A stretch of 64,000 nt of DNA from Edolisoma coerulescens (taxonomy: Eukaryota > Chordata > Aves > Passeriformes > Campephagidae): assembly GCA_013397115.1 (NCBI GenBank), contig VWZW01001321.1, forward strand, positions 806,001 to 870,000. Reading direction: 5' to 3'. A program made the position numbers and the translations under genes. Shown piece after piece: positions 48,501 to 59,700 of the stretch (positions within the stretch are counted from its first letter, which is position 1; every line of letters starts with the position of its first letter). Under the pieces are notes generated by a model that saw only the letters and a program-made list of their open reading frames with translations, ran no database searches and had not been told where the DNA came from.

Positions 48501-51500
48501 TTTGCAAAATTAATTCAATAGACATTATTAGAAAGATTTTCTTAAATTATTAACTTCCAACCTCAGCAAGAGCTCTAAAGGGAAAAGGAATGCAAGACAA
48601 AGGAACTGTTAAAGGATTAAAATAAGTAGTAATTACAAATGCAATGAACAACATTTTGTATAAATGTCACTTTTGTATAATTTTAAAGTTCCTAATTTGA
48701 TTTAGTGTTCTTAAAGTTGTTAGACAGGTAATGAAACTTGAATATACAAGTCAAGAACTAAGTTGTAAATAGATGTACTGCAGTTTAGTTACAATAGTGA
48801 GCCTTTTTCTTTGAAAAAAAAAAAGTTTCACCTAGAGATGCTGAAGAAGACCAGAGTCTTTGAATGAATACCAGGTGCAAAATTTTAGACAGTCACACAG
48901 GAGAGCTTTGAGCCATAAGATTGAAGAGAATAACCTCTTGAAAACTGAAATTTTTGCTCTAGTTTTCTCTTTTGACCTAATGCTTTCGTTCATGAACAAC
49001 TAAGGTCAGGCCATTTAAAAGTTGTACACACCTTTAAATTCCTTATCATTGTGTAACTAAATACAGATTGTTTTAAATTAATATATCGCACTACAGTATA
49101 CCTAAGCTTTGCTCATGAGTCAGTACAGAAAGATCTGAAAATAAATGTGCTGTTTATTAAATGATCCCCAAACTATTTCAAATATGACCTTGTGGCAAAT
49201 TTCAAACTTCATAAGTTTTTTATTATTGTCCACTACTAATGGAATTTCAACTTGTCCCAGCCCCATCTGCCAGAATTTCTTGATCTTGCTGTTAAAAGAT
49301 ACTGAATTACATGCAACAAAATTTAATTAAAAGAATATTAAGACACTAAAAGGTTATGCACTCCAGCTTCTTGCTTGTATTTCCTACATCTATTTGTGCA
49401 GTCTTCATTTGCCCACTCCATACAAAATGACATTGTTTTGAGGCCATATTTGCTTTTTACAGCTACCCTGGCTCATTCAGGGTAGTTTGAACACATTTTC
49501 ATTGTTTCCCTTTGCTCATCATGCAGCCATACTGTTTGTTTTCTGCATGCTACTTAAATACTTCTATGAATACACAATTATGAATTTAATAATTAGCTTT
49601 TCTTATCAGACCATGTGTGCAGCATTTGCTCTTCAAAAATGAGTTTAACCTTTCTGGGATATGATTTTTTTATGACGTGTTCACATTTTCCTGAGAGGGG
49701 CCTATAGCAAAATGGCACTAATACCTCAAGTGCACATTAAATTAGAAGGACCAATTTGAGGTGCTGCAGGAGTAGCTTTTCAGGCAACATTTTATTTTAT
49801 ATGCTCAAATTGCAGCTCTCACTGGCTGTATCCGCAGGTTTCTAGATATTATGCAAATTAGCAACATACCAGTGACCTGTCAAGAGCATCATTCACTAGT
49901 GTCATTGACATTATTTGTTCAATATCACCATCAGATTTGGGTGGTAGAAACCAGCATTGAAACACAGTTTGAAGCACAGCATCTAGATGTAGAAATTAAG
50001 ACATATCTGGCAATCCTCCATCTCATTGACGACAGCCCTTCCATTTTCTGCAGCAGTCCAGGCAGAGGCTCACTGAAAAACAATATTTTTGGGTTTAAAG
50101 CACTGGCTCAATGTTTAAGAACTTGCTTCATGCATCCTTAGGAATTGGCATGCTAGGTTCTTCTAACTCTTGAAAGCTTGACTTTTCATGTATTACTTCT
50201 AAAAACACAGGAAAAAACAGATAAAAAATGCATTAAACTTTAGTAGACAGAAATTCTGACACAAAATATTACTGTCTTTCACAGAATTTATTAAAAATTT
50301 TATGATTGGGCCTCAGTTAAGAGAATAACTGCTAGCAAATCAGATGGTGTCATTTCTGTGAAATGCCACTTCTGGAAGATACAGTAAATTTTTGCCTATG
50401 GTTTGTCTTCTGTTTTCTGGCAACAGAGTAATACTGAAGCTCAAAACCAGAGATCAGTTGCTATGAGGGAGTATGTCATAGGAATTTCCTGGTTTCTTCC
50501 AGACTGTTGCTCTGCAATTTGGGATCTTTGTACCCTATCTGGCAGACAAGGGAAAAAAAGGAAAGTAGAAAGGAGGAACAATAGCAGAAGACATGTAGAG
50601 AGAAATATATTAAGAGAAATCATTGCAGGGTCTGAACATCCCCTAGCAGAAGGCAAGCTAAGCAAAGCTTAGTAGAAACCAACAATATTTTCCAGACAGA
50701 CAGCAAAGTTTTAACCCTCAGGGTGTCACAGTAAAATAGCTGCAAAAAATTAAAATTAATGGAAGCAATTCATTCCTTCTTTTCTATGCCTAAAATCTTT
50801 GTTCTGAAAAACAGTGCGTTGCTCCTAGTTTCCCCAAAACATAACCTTAAAGCAGGCAAGAAAATAAAAAAATAAAAAAAATATCTGCAAGGGGACAAAA
50901 TTATATAGAGAGCTGGAATATTTTTTTTTGTTGATCTTGTCAGGAAAAAAAAAGTAGATTCAGCAATACAAAGCTCCTTGTGGGCTTTAATTCATGTTGA
51001 TAACTTTTAATTTTTGAAATAAATAAAAAAAGCACATTCTCCAGACATAGAAGAAAGAGGAAAAAAAACCACTTACACCAGCATAGATGTAATTCACACC
51101 TAGAATTCCAGTACACTTTGAAATCTGCTGAGGAACTTATGAGCAACTGTGTTTCTGACAACATAATGTTCCTTGGTTCACATTATAAATTAAATGTTAT
51201 GCAGTTTAAGCTTTTATTTTTTTCTCAGAAATATACTGCATTATTCATTGCAAGTAAACTATAGCATTGCTTTGTACATTCATTTTTTTGTCTATTCAGT
51301 CCTGTATTTAAATTTTGTACTTGAGAAATAGGGTAGTTATGTTATTTTTCCCACTAGCTCTTTTTTATTTTTGACGTGAAGCAGAAGTTATCCTCCTTCA
51401 ATTAGAGATATGGATATCTTTATCACAGAGTAGTTGTATTTATAACATACTGTAAAACTCTTTCCCTTGTAGAGTAGTTGTCTGTGGCATGCTGCAACAT

Positions 51501-51721
51501 TACATTTACTTAGTTAAGATAATGAATTTACATTTAGAGAATGCTAAACATACAGTTCACAGTATAAAATGAAGTAAAAAATATGCAGATAAATGCAGTG
51601 AGCATTTCTATTTCAACAGTGATTTGTAGACTTATATTTGGCAAGAGCATTAAAAAGGAAACAGTGTTTCTGTTGAGCATGGATACCATGGAAAGGTATA
51701 TTATGATGTAACAGTATATGC
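45516..51721. other. 6.2 kb of unique AT-rich DNA
   Basis: No gene or transposon that I can support. A 14- to 15-base T run is at 46551-46564. An 8-bp inverted repeat GATCAATA/TATTGATC lies at 47148-47171. A homeodomain-site-rich block is near 47920-48030. Open frames such as 49851-50141 show no recognisable domain. Confidence 0.5.
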
Positions 51722-51745
51722 GGGGGGTGGGTGGGGTGGTGTGGG
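51722..51745 (+). other. G-quadruplex motif
   Basis: Four G runs of at least three are separated by loops of 1, 1 and 6 bases: GGGGGG-T-GGG-T-GGGG-TGGTGT-GGG. The two one-base loops favour a stable parallel quadruplex. It is isolated within AT-rich DNA. Confidence 0.75.
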
Positions 51746-52925
51746 TACTAGATGCCATCTCTTTCCATTTCCACAACCTCTCACTTTTTGCTTTTTCCTC
51801 CATGGTCTTGTCACCTTCTCCATTTATACTTTCATTTTTTCAAAATTTAGGTATTTGCTTTTCAAGTTCTATTCCAGGTTCATTGGCTCAGCCACGTCTG
51901 CAAGCAAGTGGCTGTTTACCCTGGAGAAGAAGCAGTAATCTCATGGCATCTGGAAGCACTTGACACATTGTATCAGAGATTCTCCAGGAAAGCTCCACTG
52001 TAAGCAGATCCAGAGGCAGCTTAACCCCTCGCTAAACTCTGTGCTTTGGCTCTCCCCATGGCAAATTCCATAAATCCTGGAAGATGGGAGCTCCACAACT
52101 TGATCTTATGATCCTGAGAAAAAACCAGGCTGACATCTGAGATGTAAACTCTCGTATTCTTACAGTCCATTTGTTTCTCTAAACTACTAAAGTCCTGCTA
52201 TACCTATAAATCAGAAATATTTCAGTGTTTTTACATGCTATGCCTACATAATACTTCTTGTTATGTCTCTAGCGCTTCCGCTTAGCCATTAGGAAAATCT
52301 CTCATTTTGTCTCTCAGAGAGGTCCAGTGACAGATACTACTTGCAGTTAAAATTAAATATTTGATTCACCAAACCACTGGAAACGCATTTGAAAAGAGAT
52401 TAGGCACTGATTTTCCTGCTCTATTGCTATATTGTTGACTTAGGTTTTTTACTTTGTTCTTCATGTCCTCTTCATAGTTATTGTTATCCTCCTGGACACA
52501 ATGACATAGTTTTGTGTGAAGCTTAGCAGTTAGCTAAGAGAACCAACTGAAAATCTGTTAGCACAAAAATTACTGGGTTTGGAGTTTGATCAGTTCCACC
52601 TGAATGCCACAGCCTGCTGGCTGTGCCCATCTGCTCTCCTAAGTGCTGTGAATTTGTTGTATTTGTTCTCCGTGGAAGTAAAACCTGTGCACCAATACCG
52701 ATCCTTCAGCAAATTCACACAGTTCACTTGATTTGCACTTGTAATACATCTATCCACAGCACTGTCTTGTTAATATTAATGCCTCTGCATGCTGACAGCT
52801 GATATAAATTAGTTGCTAATGGAACAGTTATTCTTCAGATGCCAACTTTTCAATTTAAAGTGTTCACACAAGGTAAATGAGACAATAGCTGTTGTGAAAT
52901 GCATGAAGTATGTTTAAATCTGTAG
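51746..52925. other. Unique DNA, nothing recognised
   Basis: No gene or transposon that I can support. Confidence 0.45.
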
Positions 52926-53135
52926 CTGAATATTGCCAGAAGTTCTGGTCATCTCAATTTCAAAAAGTGCCAGTGGAAAGAGAAAAGTACATCAAAGCTC
53001 AATATGGATAATCAGAGGTGTAGAATTACTTCTCTACATGACAAGATTGAACAGGTTCTTCTTCTAAGAAATTAAAAAGATGAGGGGGCATAAGCTAACA
53101 GCATGGAAAATTGTAATTCGCATGAAGAAGGGATA
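52926..53135 (+). mobile_element. Ancient CR1/L3-like LINE fragment
   Basis: Blocks appear in CR1 order: GAATATTGCCAGAAGTTCTG and GTCATCTC (protein EYC.QFW.P), then AGAAAAGTACATCAAAGCTC and AATCAGAGGTGTAGAA (Q.RAT.MI.GME), then AGAAATTAAAAAGATGAGGG, and further CATGAAGAAGGG. The copy is very diverged, like the one at 8.9-10.3 kb, and carries no usable reading frame. Confidence 0.5.
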
Positions 53136-55529
53136 TAAGAAATTACTATTGACCTCAAAGAGCTGAGGGAGTCAGATGGTAATACAGCGTGACGGATTTA
53201 GGAAAATCAGGAAGGGGTATTTTTTTATGGTTTGTGTAATCACTCAGTAGAATTGATTTTCCCAGGTTGGTTTGGATTTGGAAAGTATAAATGGATTTGA
53301 AATCTCAGGGAAATCCAAGCCAAGGAAGAAGTGTTTACTAATGCCCAGTAGTTTGTGACAACAGCAAGATTGACATTTTTCTGGAGGCCTTCAGCAGCCT
53401 TACATAGTGGTAGGATCTCAAGGGTCCACAAACAGAGATTTTTGAACCTGACAACATTTTTTTGGGTACTTTGAATAGGTACAATAAGAGAAAATAGTTG
53501 TCCATTGTTGCTAACTTAGAGACGAGTCAATTGAACAGAATCAGCAGAGTTGTGAACATCTTCCATGCCCGAAGGAGAGAAATCTTTTTGCATGTGTAGG
53601 GAAGACGTATGAATGAGGATGTGATGGAGACACTGACTTGCAACCAGAAAAGACACCTCCAGCACCTACTTTTACATGGCCAAAAGATGTAGAAGCTTCT
53701 GCCTGGATATCCTTCTCTCTTTTTATGCTGTGCATATTGAGCATTAAGTCTCAGGCTTCAAGCAATGGCCTGAATTTGCAAAAAGGAAAAAAAAATTACT
53801 TATGGGAAACAAATCCTGAATTCCAGGGACAGTTTCACTTGTGAATGCAAGGTGCATTATAGGACCTTCTGAACTTCGAGAGGAGGCTGGGCTGTTCAAG
53901 GAGACATAAACCCAAAATCTTCAAACCTGTCTTTGCACCATCCAGTTATATCAGCAACACTGAGTATGATGTTCTTCATTTATTTATTTTTTTCCAAATA
54001 CAGATTAGAGTGAACACTCTTTAAAATTATCTGGGTCGATGCCTCAATTATTGCAATGGCTGTGGGAAGAATTAGTGCAAATCACCAGCCTCTTTTACTC
54101 TTCTACTTTTTCTGAGAGCTCATTTATACTTTTGACAATATTGTTCCAACAGAAATTTTACTAAACTCTGGTTCGGCTTAATAGCTCCTCTGAAGTTTAT
54201 CTAACTCTGTATTGAAAAATCCTCTGCCACAGGAAATCCAGTAAGCACTCTGAGAGTTTACACCAGTGGAAGCTGAAGACTTAGTGTATTGATAAGAATA
54301 ACATTATCTAAGTCCTACTTTAAAAGTAGAAATAACTGTTTTCAGGTGATTCCAAATAATTTATGATTATAATATTCCAAATGAGGATATTTTCATTATT
54401 TTTCTAGCACATGTAGGTAAGCATGACCACCAAATGTAAAATAATACGCAAGCAATGGTATTGCCAAGAATAACTTCAATAAACATTCACTTAGAGGCTA
54501 GAAGTAATTTATTTTTGTTTAAAAATTTTTAGCATGAAGAACTGCTCTTAATTTGCATGTTAAGACAAGTCATATATGTATATATCTTGGCCTTATTACC
54601 GGCCAAAAGCCTTTTTTATGGCTCCTTTGACTTGCAGTTAAGTGCTATGCCTTTTAAGTATTATATCCTTCCATGTCATCTGTCTTCTGCTTTCTGTCTT
54701 CATTCTATTCCTAACTTACACAAGTTTCACTGCTGCTAACAAGCCACATGAAGTAATTAAAAATGAATAAACCAATAAAAGCTCCCACAAGGACACAAGA
54801 AACAGATAAGTAGCCATCATCAAGCCCTGAAATAACTGTAACAACACACTGTGCTATAAACAACCATATGAGCAAATAAAAAATTATTTGGCCATGAGGG
54901 AAAAGTAAGTGTTTTATTTGCAAAACCAATGTAATAAGGCAGGATTAAGATACAAATCCCGGGAAAGAGAGGGAGGAAGAACCACAGTGACCACTAACTG
55001 GTAATTAAATCCAGAACATGATAGCCGGCTGGACCATAGCCCTACACTTCAGTAACTTTACAGTACCAAACTGAGTATCTGTGTACAACTACCTCATCCT
55101 AAAACAGTAAGGTTCTGACTCTTCTTTTAGTGATATCTTACCCGTGAACTGAGGACTCCATAGAAAACATTAGTGATTTCATTTTGGTGTCATGCTGTGA
55201 TCAACATAGAAATAAACATTATTTTTCTAGTGGGTAATGTGTTTTAGGTGCACAGATATTGATTATTACATTGATCATGTCTTCAGTGTCATACTGGCAC
55301 TGGAGGACAGTGAGAACCAAAGAAATCATGTACTCAGAAGTAAGTGGATTATGTCAGATTGTCCCATGGAGAAGTTATATTTTTGTCTACAGGAAATATA
55401 GGCTGTGATACTTTTCTCATTTCATGCCCTGGTATCTTCCATGCAAGAAAGGAGACTAAAATGAAAATTTTCTTTAATAGTATCATCCAAATAATATATT
55501 TTTTCCTTTTCTACATTTCTTTCTGTCAG
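53136..55529. other. Unique AT-rich DNA upstream of LTR locus
   Basis: No gene recognised. A weak minus-strand exon-like segment lies at 54720-54853 (see findings). Confidence 0.45.
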
Positions 55530-55534
55530 TCTTG

Positions 55535-55539
55535 CAAGT
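55535..55539. repeat. Target-site duplication, left copy (CAAGT)
   Basis: Five bases immediately before the LTR's TG, identical to 56727-56731 after its terminal CA. A 5-bp duplication is typical of ERVL-type and some other retroviral integrases. Confidence 0.85.
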
Positions 55540-56726
55540 TGTGGTGGGTTGAAAAAAACTGAGTTGATAGACAGAGTTGTAGACCAATCACTTCTCGCAA
55601 TTTTGCATATAAAAGTAAGCACGGCCGCGGGAAAGGGAGCTTCTGGTTTCCGGTCTGTCCCGGAGGGGTGGCCGGGGCCGGGGCCTCCTGTGCCCTCCAC
55701 TCTCCCTCTCTGGTGCAGCAGCACAGACCCCTGAGTCGCTGCAGGAAAGAGCCGCGGGCAGCTGAAAACAACTATGATTTGCTGCACAACGGAACTTACT
55801 TGAAGCGGCTCTTAGAGACTTAGGCTCTTAGAGTTGCCCCCCCCCACCCCCATGTGGCCCCGTGCAGATCGGCGGAGCTTTCTGAAGCCAGCACAACTTG
55901 CACCGAATTGAAGAAGACACCATGCAGCCAGCAGCACAGAGCGAGGCTTTTCTCCACCCTACAGCCTGAACACGTCCGCTCTCCATCATGGAATTTCGAG
56001 GTCAGAGAGAGACGGGGTGAGTGGGAGTCACCTGAGACAAAGCAAAGATGGTGACTGGAGGAGAGGGCGGCGGCGTGTTCCGCGCGCGAAGCTTAAAAAC
56101 GCCTTTTGCATGCAGTGGTACGAGACTGTAATGTCACAAACTGTTTCATTTCTCTGTGAAAGACATAGGGGAGGAGAGAATTCTGTGTGCAGCCTGTGGA
56201 AAAGGAGAAGTTCTGCCAGAAGTTTTTAGAGACTTTGTTAAAGGAGAGAGCTGTTGTTTTCAGGCTGGAATTCGCTTATCCTTAAAAGAGATACCCATGA
56301 TAGTAGTGTAAAAAGACTGCAAAATTCCTGAGAGAAATGTTTTTTCTCTCAGATTTTTCCAGGCGAAATCTGGTTTTGCTTGTAGCAGTTTGGAAACCAT
56401 GCTAAGCAGAAGAAACCTCTTTTCCTCTCAAATACGGAAGAGACTTTTAAGAACTGCAATGCTGACCTGAATCACGTTTGTTATCCTTTTGTGCAGTTTG
56501 GAAGAAGAGGAGAGTGTTTGAGAGAGAAAGGGGGGTTTGCTTTAAGTTCATATTATTTTTTTCTTACCTTTAATTCTGTTAGTATTCTATTCTTTATATT
56601 CTTTAAAGTGTTGAGCCTGCTTTTCGCCCTCTTCTAATTTTTGTCTCACAGAAAGTAAAAAAAGCGAACAAAACCACGGCACTTAAATTGGTGTTTCTGC
56701 CTGGTTTGAAATTAAAACCCATTTCA
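55540..56726 (+). mobile_element. Solo LTR of an avian endogenous retrovirus
   Basis: A 1,187-bp element that begins TGTGGTGGGTTG and ends ACCCATTTCA, so it has the TG...CA termini. It is flanked by perfect CAAGT duplications. Its first 80 bases carry CCAAT (55584-55588) and TATAAAAG (55608-55615). A GC-rich, CpG-containing stretch (55620-55760) and a C-rich tract (55837-55851) follow, and an ATTAAA (56711-56716) lies 10 bases from the end. GGCTCTTAGAGACTTA is partly repeated at 55807-55834. No primer-binding site, gag/pol/env sequence or second LTR is next to it, so it is a solo LTR from recombination. The family is probably ERVL-like, judged from the 5-bp duplication and the TGTGGTGGG start. 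Open frames within it are composition artefacts. Confidence 0.85.
55584..55615 (+). promoter_or_regulatory. LTR promoter: CCAAT and TATA boxes
   Basis: CCAAT at 55584-55588 and TATAAAAG at 55608-55615, about 20 bases apart. Transcription would be expected to begin near 55640 and run toward the split exon. This would leave a U3 region of only about 100 bases, very short for an LTR of this length. Confidence 0.55.
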
Positions 56727-56731
56727 CAAGT
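56727..56731. repeat. Target-site duplication, right copy (CAAGT)
   Basis: Matches 55535-55539 exactly. Its last base is followed directly by the ATG of the candidate exon. Confidence 0.85.
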
Positions 56732-56787
56732 ATGGACCTCTTTAATGGGAATGTATCTCCATCCAGTAGTCTAGATGATCTAAATAG

Positions 56788-59700
56788 GTGAGGAATGTCA
56801 AACTTTTTAAACTCTTAGATATGGGGAATTTCCATTCATCTGCAACATTAGAAACTTGATTCTTTACTCCCTTATTGTGTAGAATCTCATAATGGAAATA
56901 GAGCTATACATTTCAGAGGGATTTTTTGTTACATAAAAAAAATAAACTGCACAAATATAGAAATACAGTCTGATCTTTGGAGATATCCTAATTCATCCAG
57001 AAAGTAAAATTAAAACTCAAGACTCATCCAAAACAAAACTTAGGTCAACAAAACTATTTTTTGTTCATTAATCAAAAACAAGTTTTGAAATTCTAAAACT
57101 ATGCTGAAAATGACAATTCCATTCCACAAATGGAATTTTGAATGTTAGGTTTCTTCAGACTGAAACAAGGCATTTAATAAAATTTAAGATATCTGGCTAT
57201 ACCTGGAGGGTATCAAGATTAGTGAGCTTCAGAACCCTGTGTCTACATATTGCTACATCTGTTTTTATCAGCTACATTTATGATCTCATAGCAGACAATA
57301 CAGGACTTGTTCAAAAAAGCTTTTAAAAACTTTAAAAAACTGTGAAGGTTACTCTTAATTATATGACGTTGACTGGCGTTATTCATTAATTCTCTTCTGA
57401 CTGAATCCAAATGCTTTACAGCTCATTCAGAGGATCACTGTATAAAAAACACATTACCATATTTGCTTATTTTCTCTCTCAATGTTTGCATAAGGGTGTT
57501 TGGGTTTTTCTCCAGAGTTCTCATGTTTTTATGATGTAGAGTTATCTTTCAAAAATCTATATATGCATAGAGAAGACTTTTCCAGTTCTTATAGTACCAT
57601 TAGGTGCAATTTCTCTGACACTGTACATTTAGAAACATTTAATAATTTCTGTCTCATAGAACATCTAGTTAGTGACATGCTGTGATAAAATTAATGTTAT
57701 AAAAATTTTTCTGCTTTTCAGGAGAGGACAGCATTTTCAATAGAGAATATAAACATGCACTCTATGTTTTCTAGAATATCAGTGAAAGATTTAAGATTTC
57801 AGGTGTTCCTGGTATATATAAGAAAAAAACAGTTTACTTCAAAATGTACATTTTCCAGTGATACCCCCTAAGATTTGCTTTTTTATACTCAGTGCTAGTA
57901 TTTTTTTCTATACTTACAATTTCTTAGGCCTGTAAATGATTAGGGAGTCTTTTATTCAAAGAAAGAGCATAACAGTTTTTACAAACAGCCATGCACTAGT
58001 GAGCTGCAGATTTTATCTCTGTTAGTCAACAAAATTAATTTGAATAACCTGTAATTGTTCTATTAAACAATTTCTCTATCTCAATGCACATGTAAGTGGA
58101 TTAGGCTTTTGGCCATCTAAGCCCTGCTGAGAAAGAATACCCCTTGAGAGTGGTCTATATCCACTATTTTCTGATGCTGAGAGAAAAATCCCCATTGTAC
58201 TTGGAGAAAATTTGGACAAGGATGTTTTTGAATAAGCTTTAACAAAGAAACAGGCTGTGTTTGGAAGATTTGGCAGACTCTCTGGAGCTTCCTTTCTTCC
58301 ACATTTGAGCAGCTCTGAGATGTGCCCAGGTTAGACAGAGCCCGGACCAGAGAACAGCTCCATGTCTGCTCCCAGATGCAGGCTCCTTCTGAAACCATAT
58401 TCAAGCCAGCCTTGGTAAGCTCATCAAAACCATTCCAGCACACCAATTGAGCAGATTCCTTGAACCCCAAATCTGCAAAACTTTCTATAAGGAACTGAAC
58501 TAGTTTTTCCTCCTAAACCTTCTGATACTTTCTCTTCTTTTCATAACTTACGAAAAATAAATTAATTTCAAAACGAGATGGCTAATAACCACAGCAGGTC
58601 AAAAGGTGATCTGAAGAAACGTCCCATTTGTACTGGCTATTTAAGCTAGCTGGCAGTACAGATAACTACTTCACAGCTAAGATGCTGTTTTCCATTCCAG
58701 AATGAGAAATAATAAGCCCCACTCTTTCATCGGATGTTCTCTGAATCAGATTCTTTCCGCTGAGTTCCAATCTTCCCCTTCCTGGAATAATAAATATCAG
58801 CCACCTCTCACTGCTTAGAAAGGTACTATTTTTAATTTGAAAGGATTTTTTTTCACTTCCTAACTTTCATTCTGTTCTGTGCAGATGAAAATTGCTGTAG
58901 GAATGCAAATTTCATTCATTTATTTAATCGTTTATCCAGCTCCAGCTTTTGATAAATATGATAAGACTTGTTTCAGGGACAGCAGAGAGATTCCATTTGA
59001 GATTTAATGGTTACTAAGAGCTTCATGAAAAATTCTGCAGGAATAAACCCTTCAATAGAAAGGAAACACATTACTGCCAGTTCCAATTATGTTTTAACAC
59101 TAGACAATGTCTTTTTGCTGTGGTATTTTACAAAAGATCAGATTTTTATTTATGAGTCCCAAAAATACGTTTGCTCACATCTGCAGTGGGATTTACTCAC
59201 AAAGAGACCTTTATTTCCCTATCTTTTAATAAATAGCCAAATAGCAATTTTTTCTCCCCATTCAAAAAGCCATTGATTTGTTTCACGGACGTATCTATTG
59301 GTCAGTTTTCCTTTTAGTTTCAGCATTTTAACATAAAACATTGCAGGAATGTCCATTACATACCATTTGAAAACTTTCTTAAATGTCTCTATCCTATTAA
59401 ACCATTGTACTAGAGAATTCTTTTACTCTGGTTTTGAAAGGTTTCCCTTGCATAGCCTCTAAACAAGACAAAGGCATTCTGGTATATGGATGATTAAAGG
59501 ACAGCAAGACAAAATGTTCTTGCTCTATTGTAATGTTGCAGAAGTGTAACTGATGTGGTGCTTTCTTTGGAGGCAGTGACATGTTACTTCAGACTAAGAA
59601 AATACCTCATCCACATTTAAGCAGAAGGACAGCATTGTTGAAGCACTTTTTTTCATGGGAATGGCCACTAGCTGAAACATGCATTTCAACTTCCAGAGAG

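Larger units (their letters stand above)
55530..56787 (+). pseudogene. Candidate coding exon split by a solo LTR
   Basis: Seen: a long pyrimidine tract ending TTTCTTTCTGTCAG at 55529. Ten exon bases follow (55530-55539), then the LTR and second CAAGT copy, then 56 bases (56732-56787) ending AATAG|GTGAGG, a good donor. Removing the LTR and one CAAGT leaves 66 nt with a single open frame. It starts in phase 2 and ends in phase 2, so it encodes 22 codons. The part after the LTR starts with ATG and reads MDLFNGNVSPSSSLDDLN; the other two frames hit stops. I do not recognise the protein. Inferred: an internal, skippable exon of an unnamed gene, interrupted by the insertion. Alternatively the LTR now supplies the promoter and this ATG the start (A at -3, G at +4). 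No flanking exon is identified in the window, so a chance resemblance remains possible. Confidence 0.4.

Noticed and set aside
55422..55787. 121-codon minus-strand frame rich in Arg, Gly and Pro
   Set aside because: It covers the GC-rich part of the solo LTR and crosses its left edge into AT-rich flank, so it cannot be a conserved protein.
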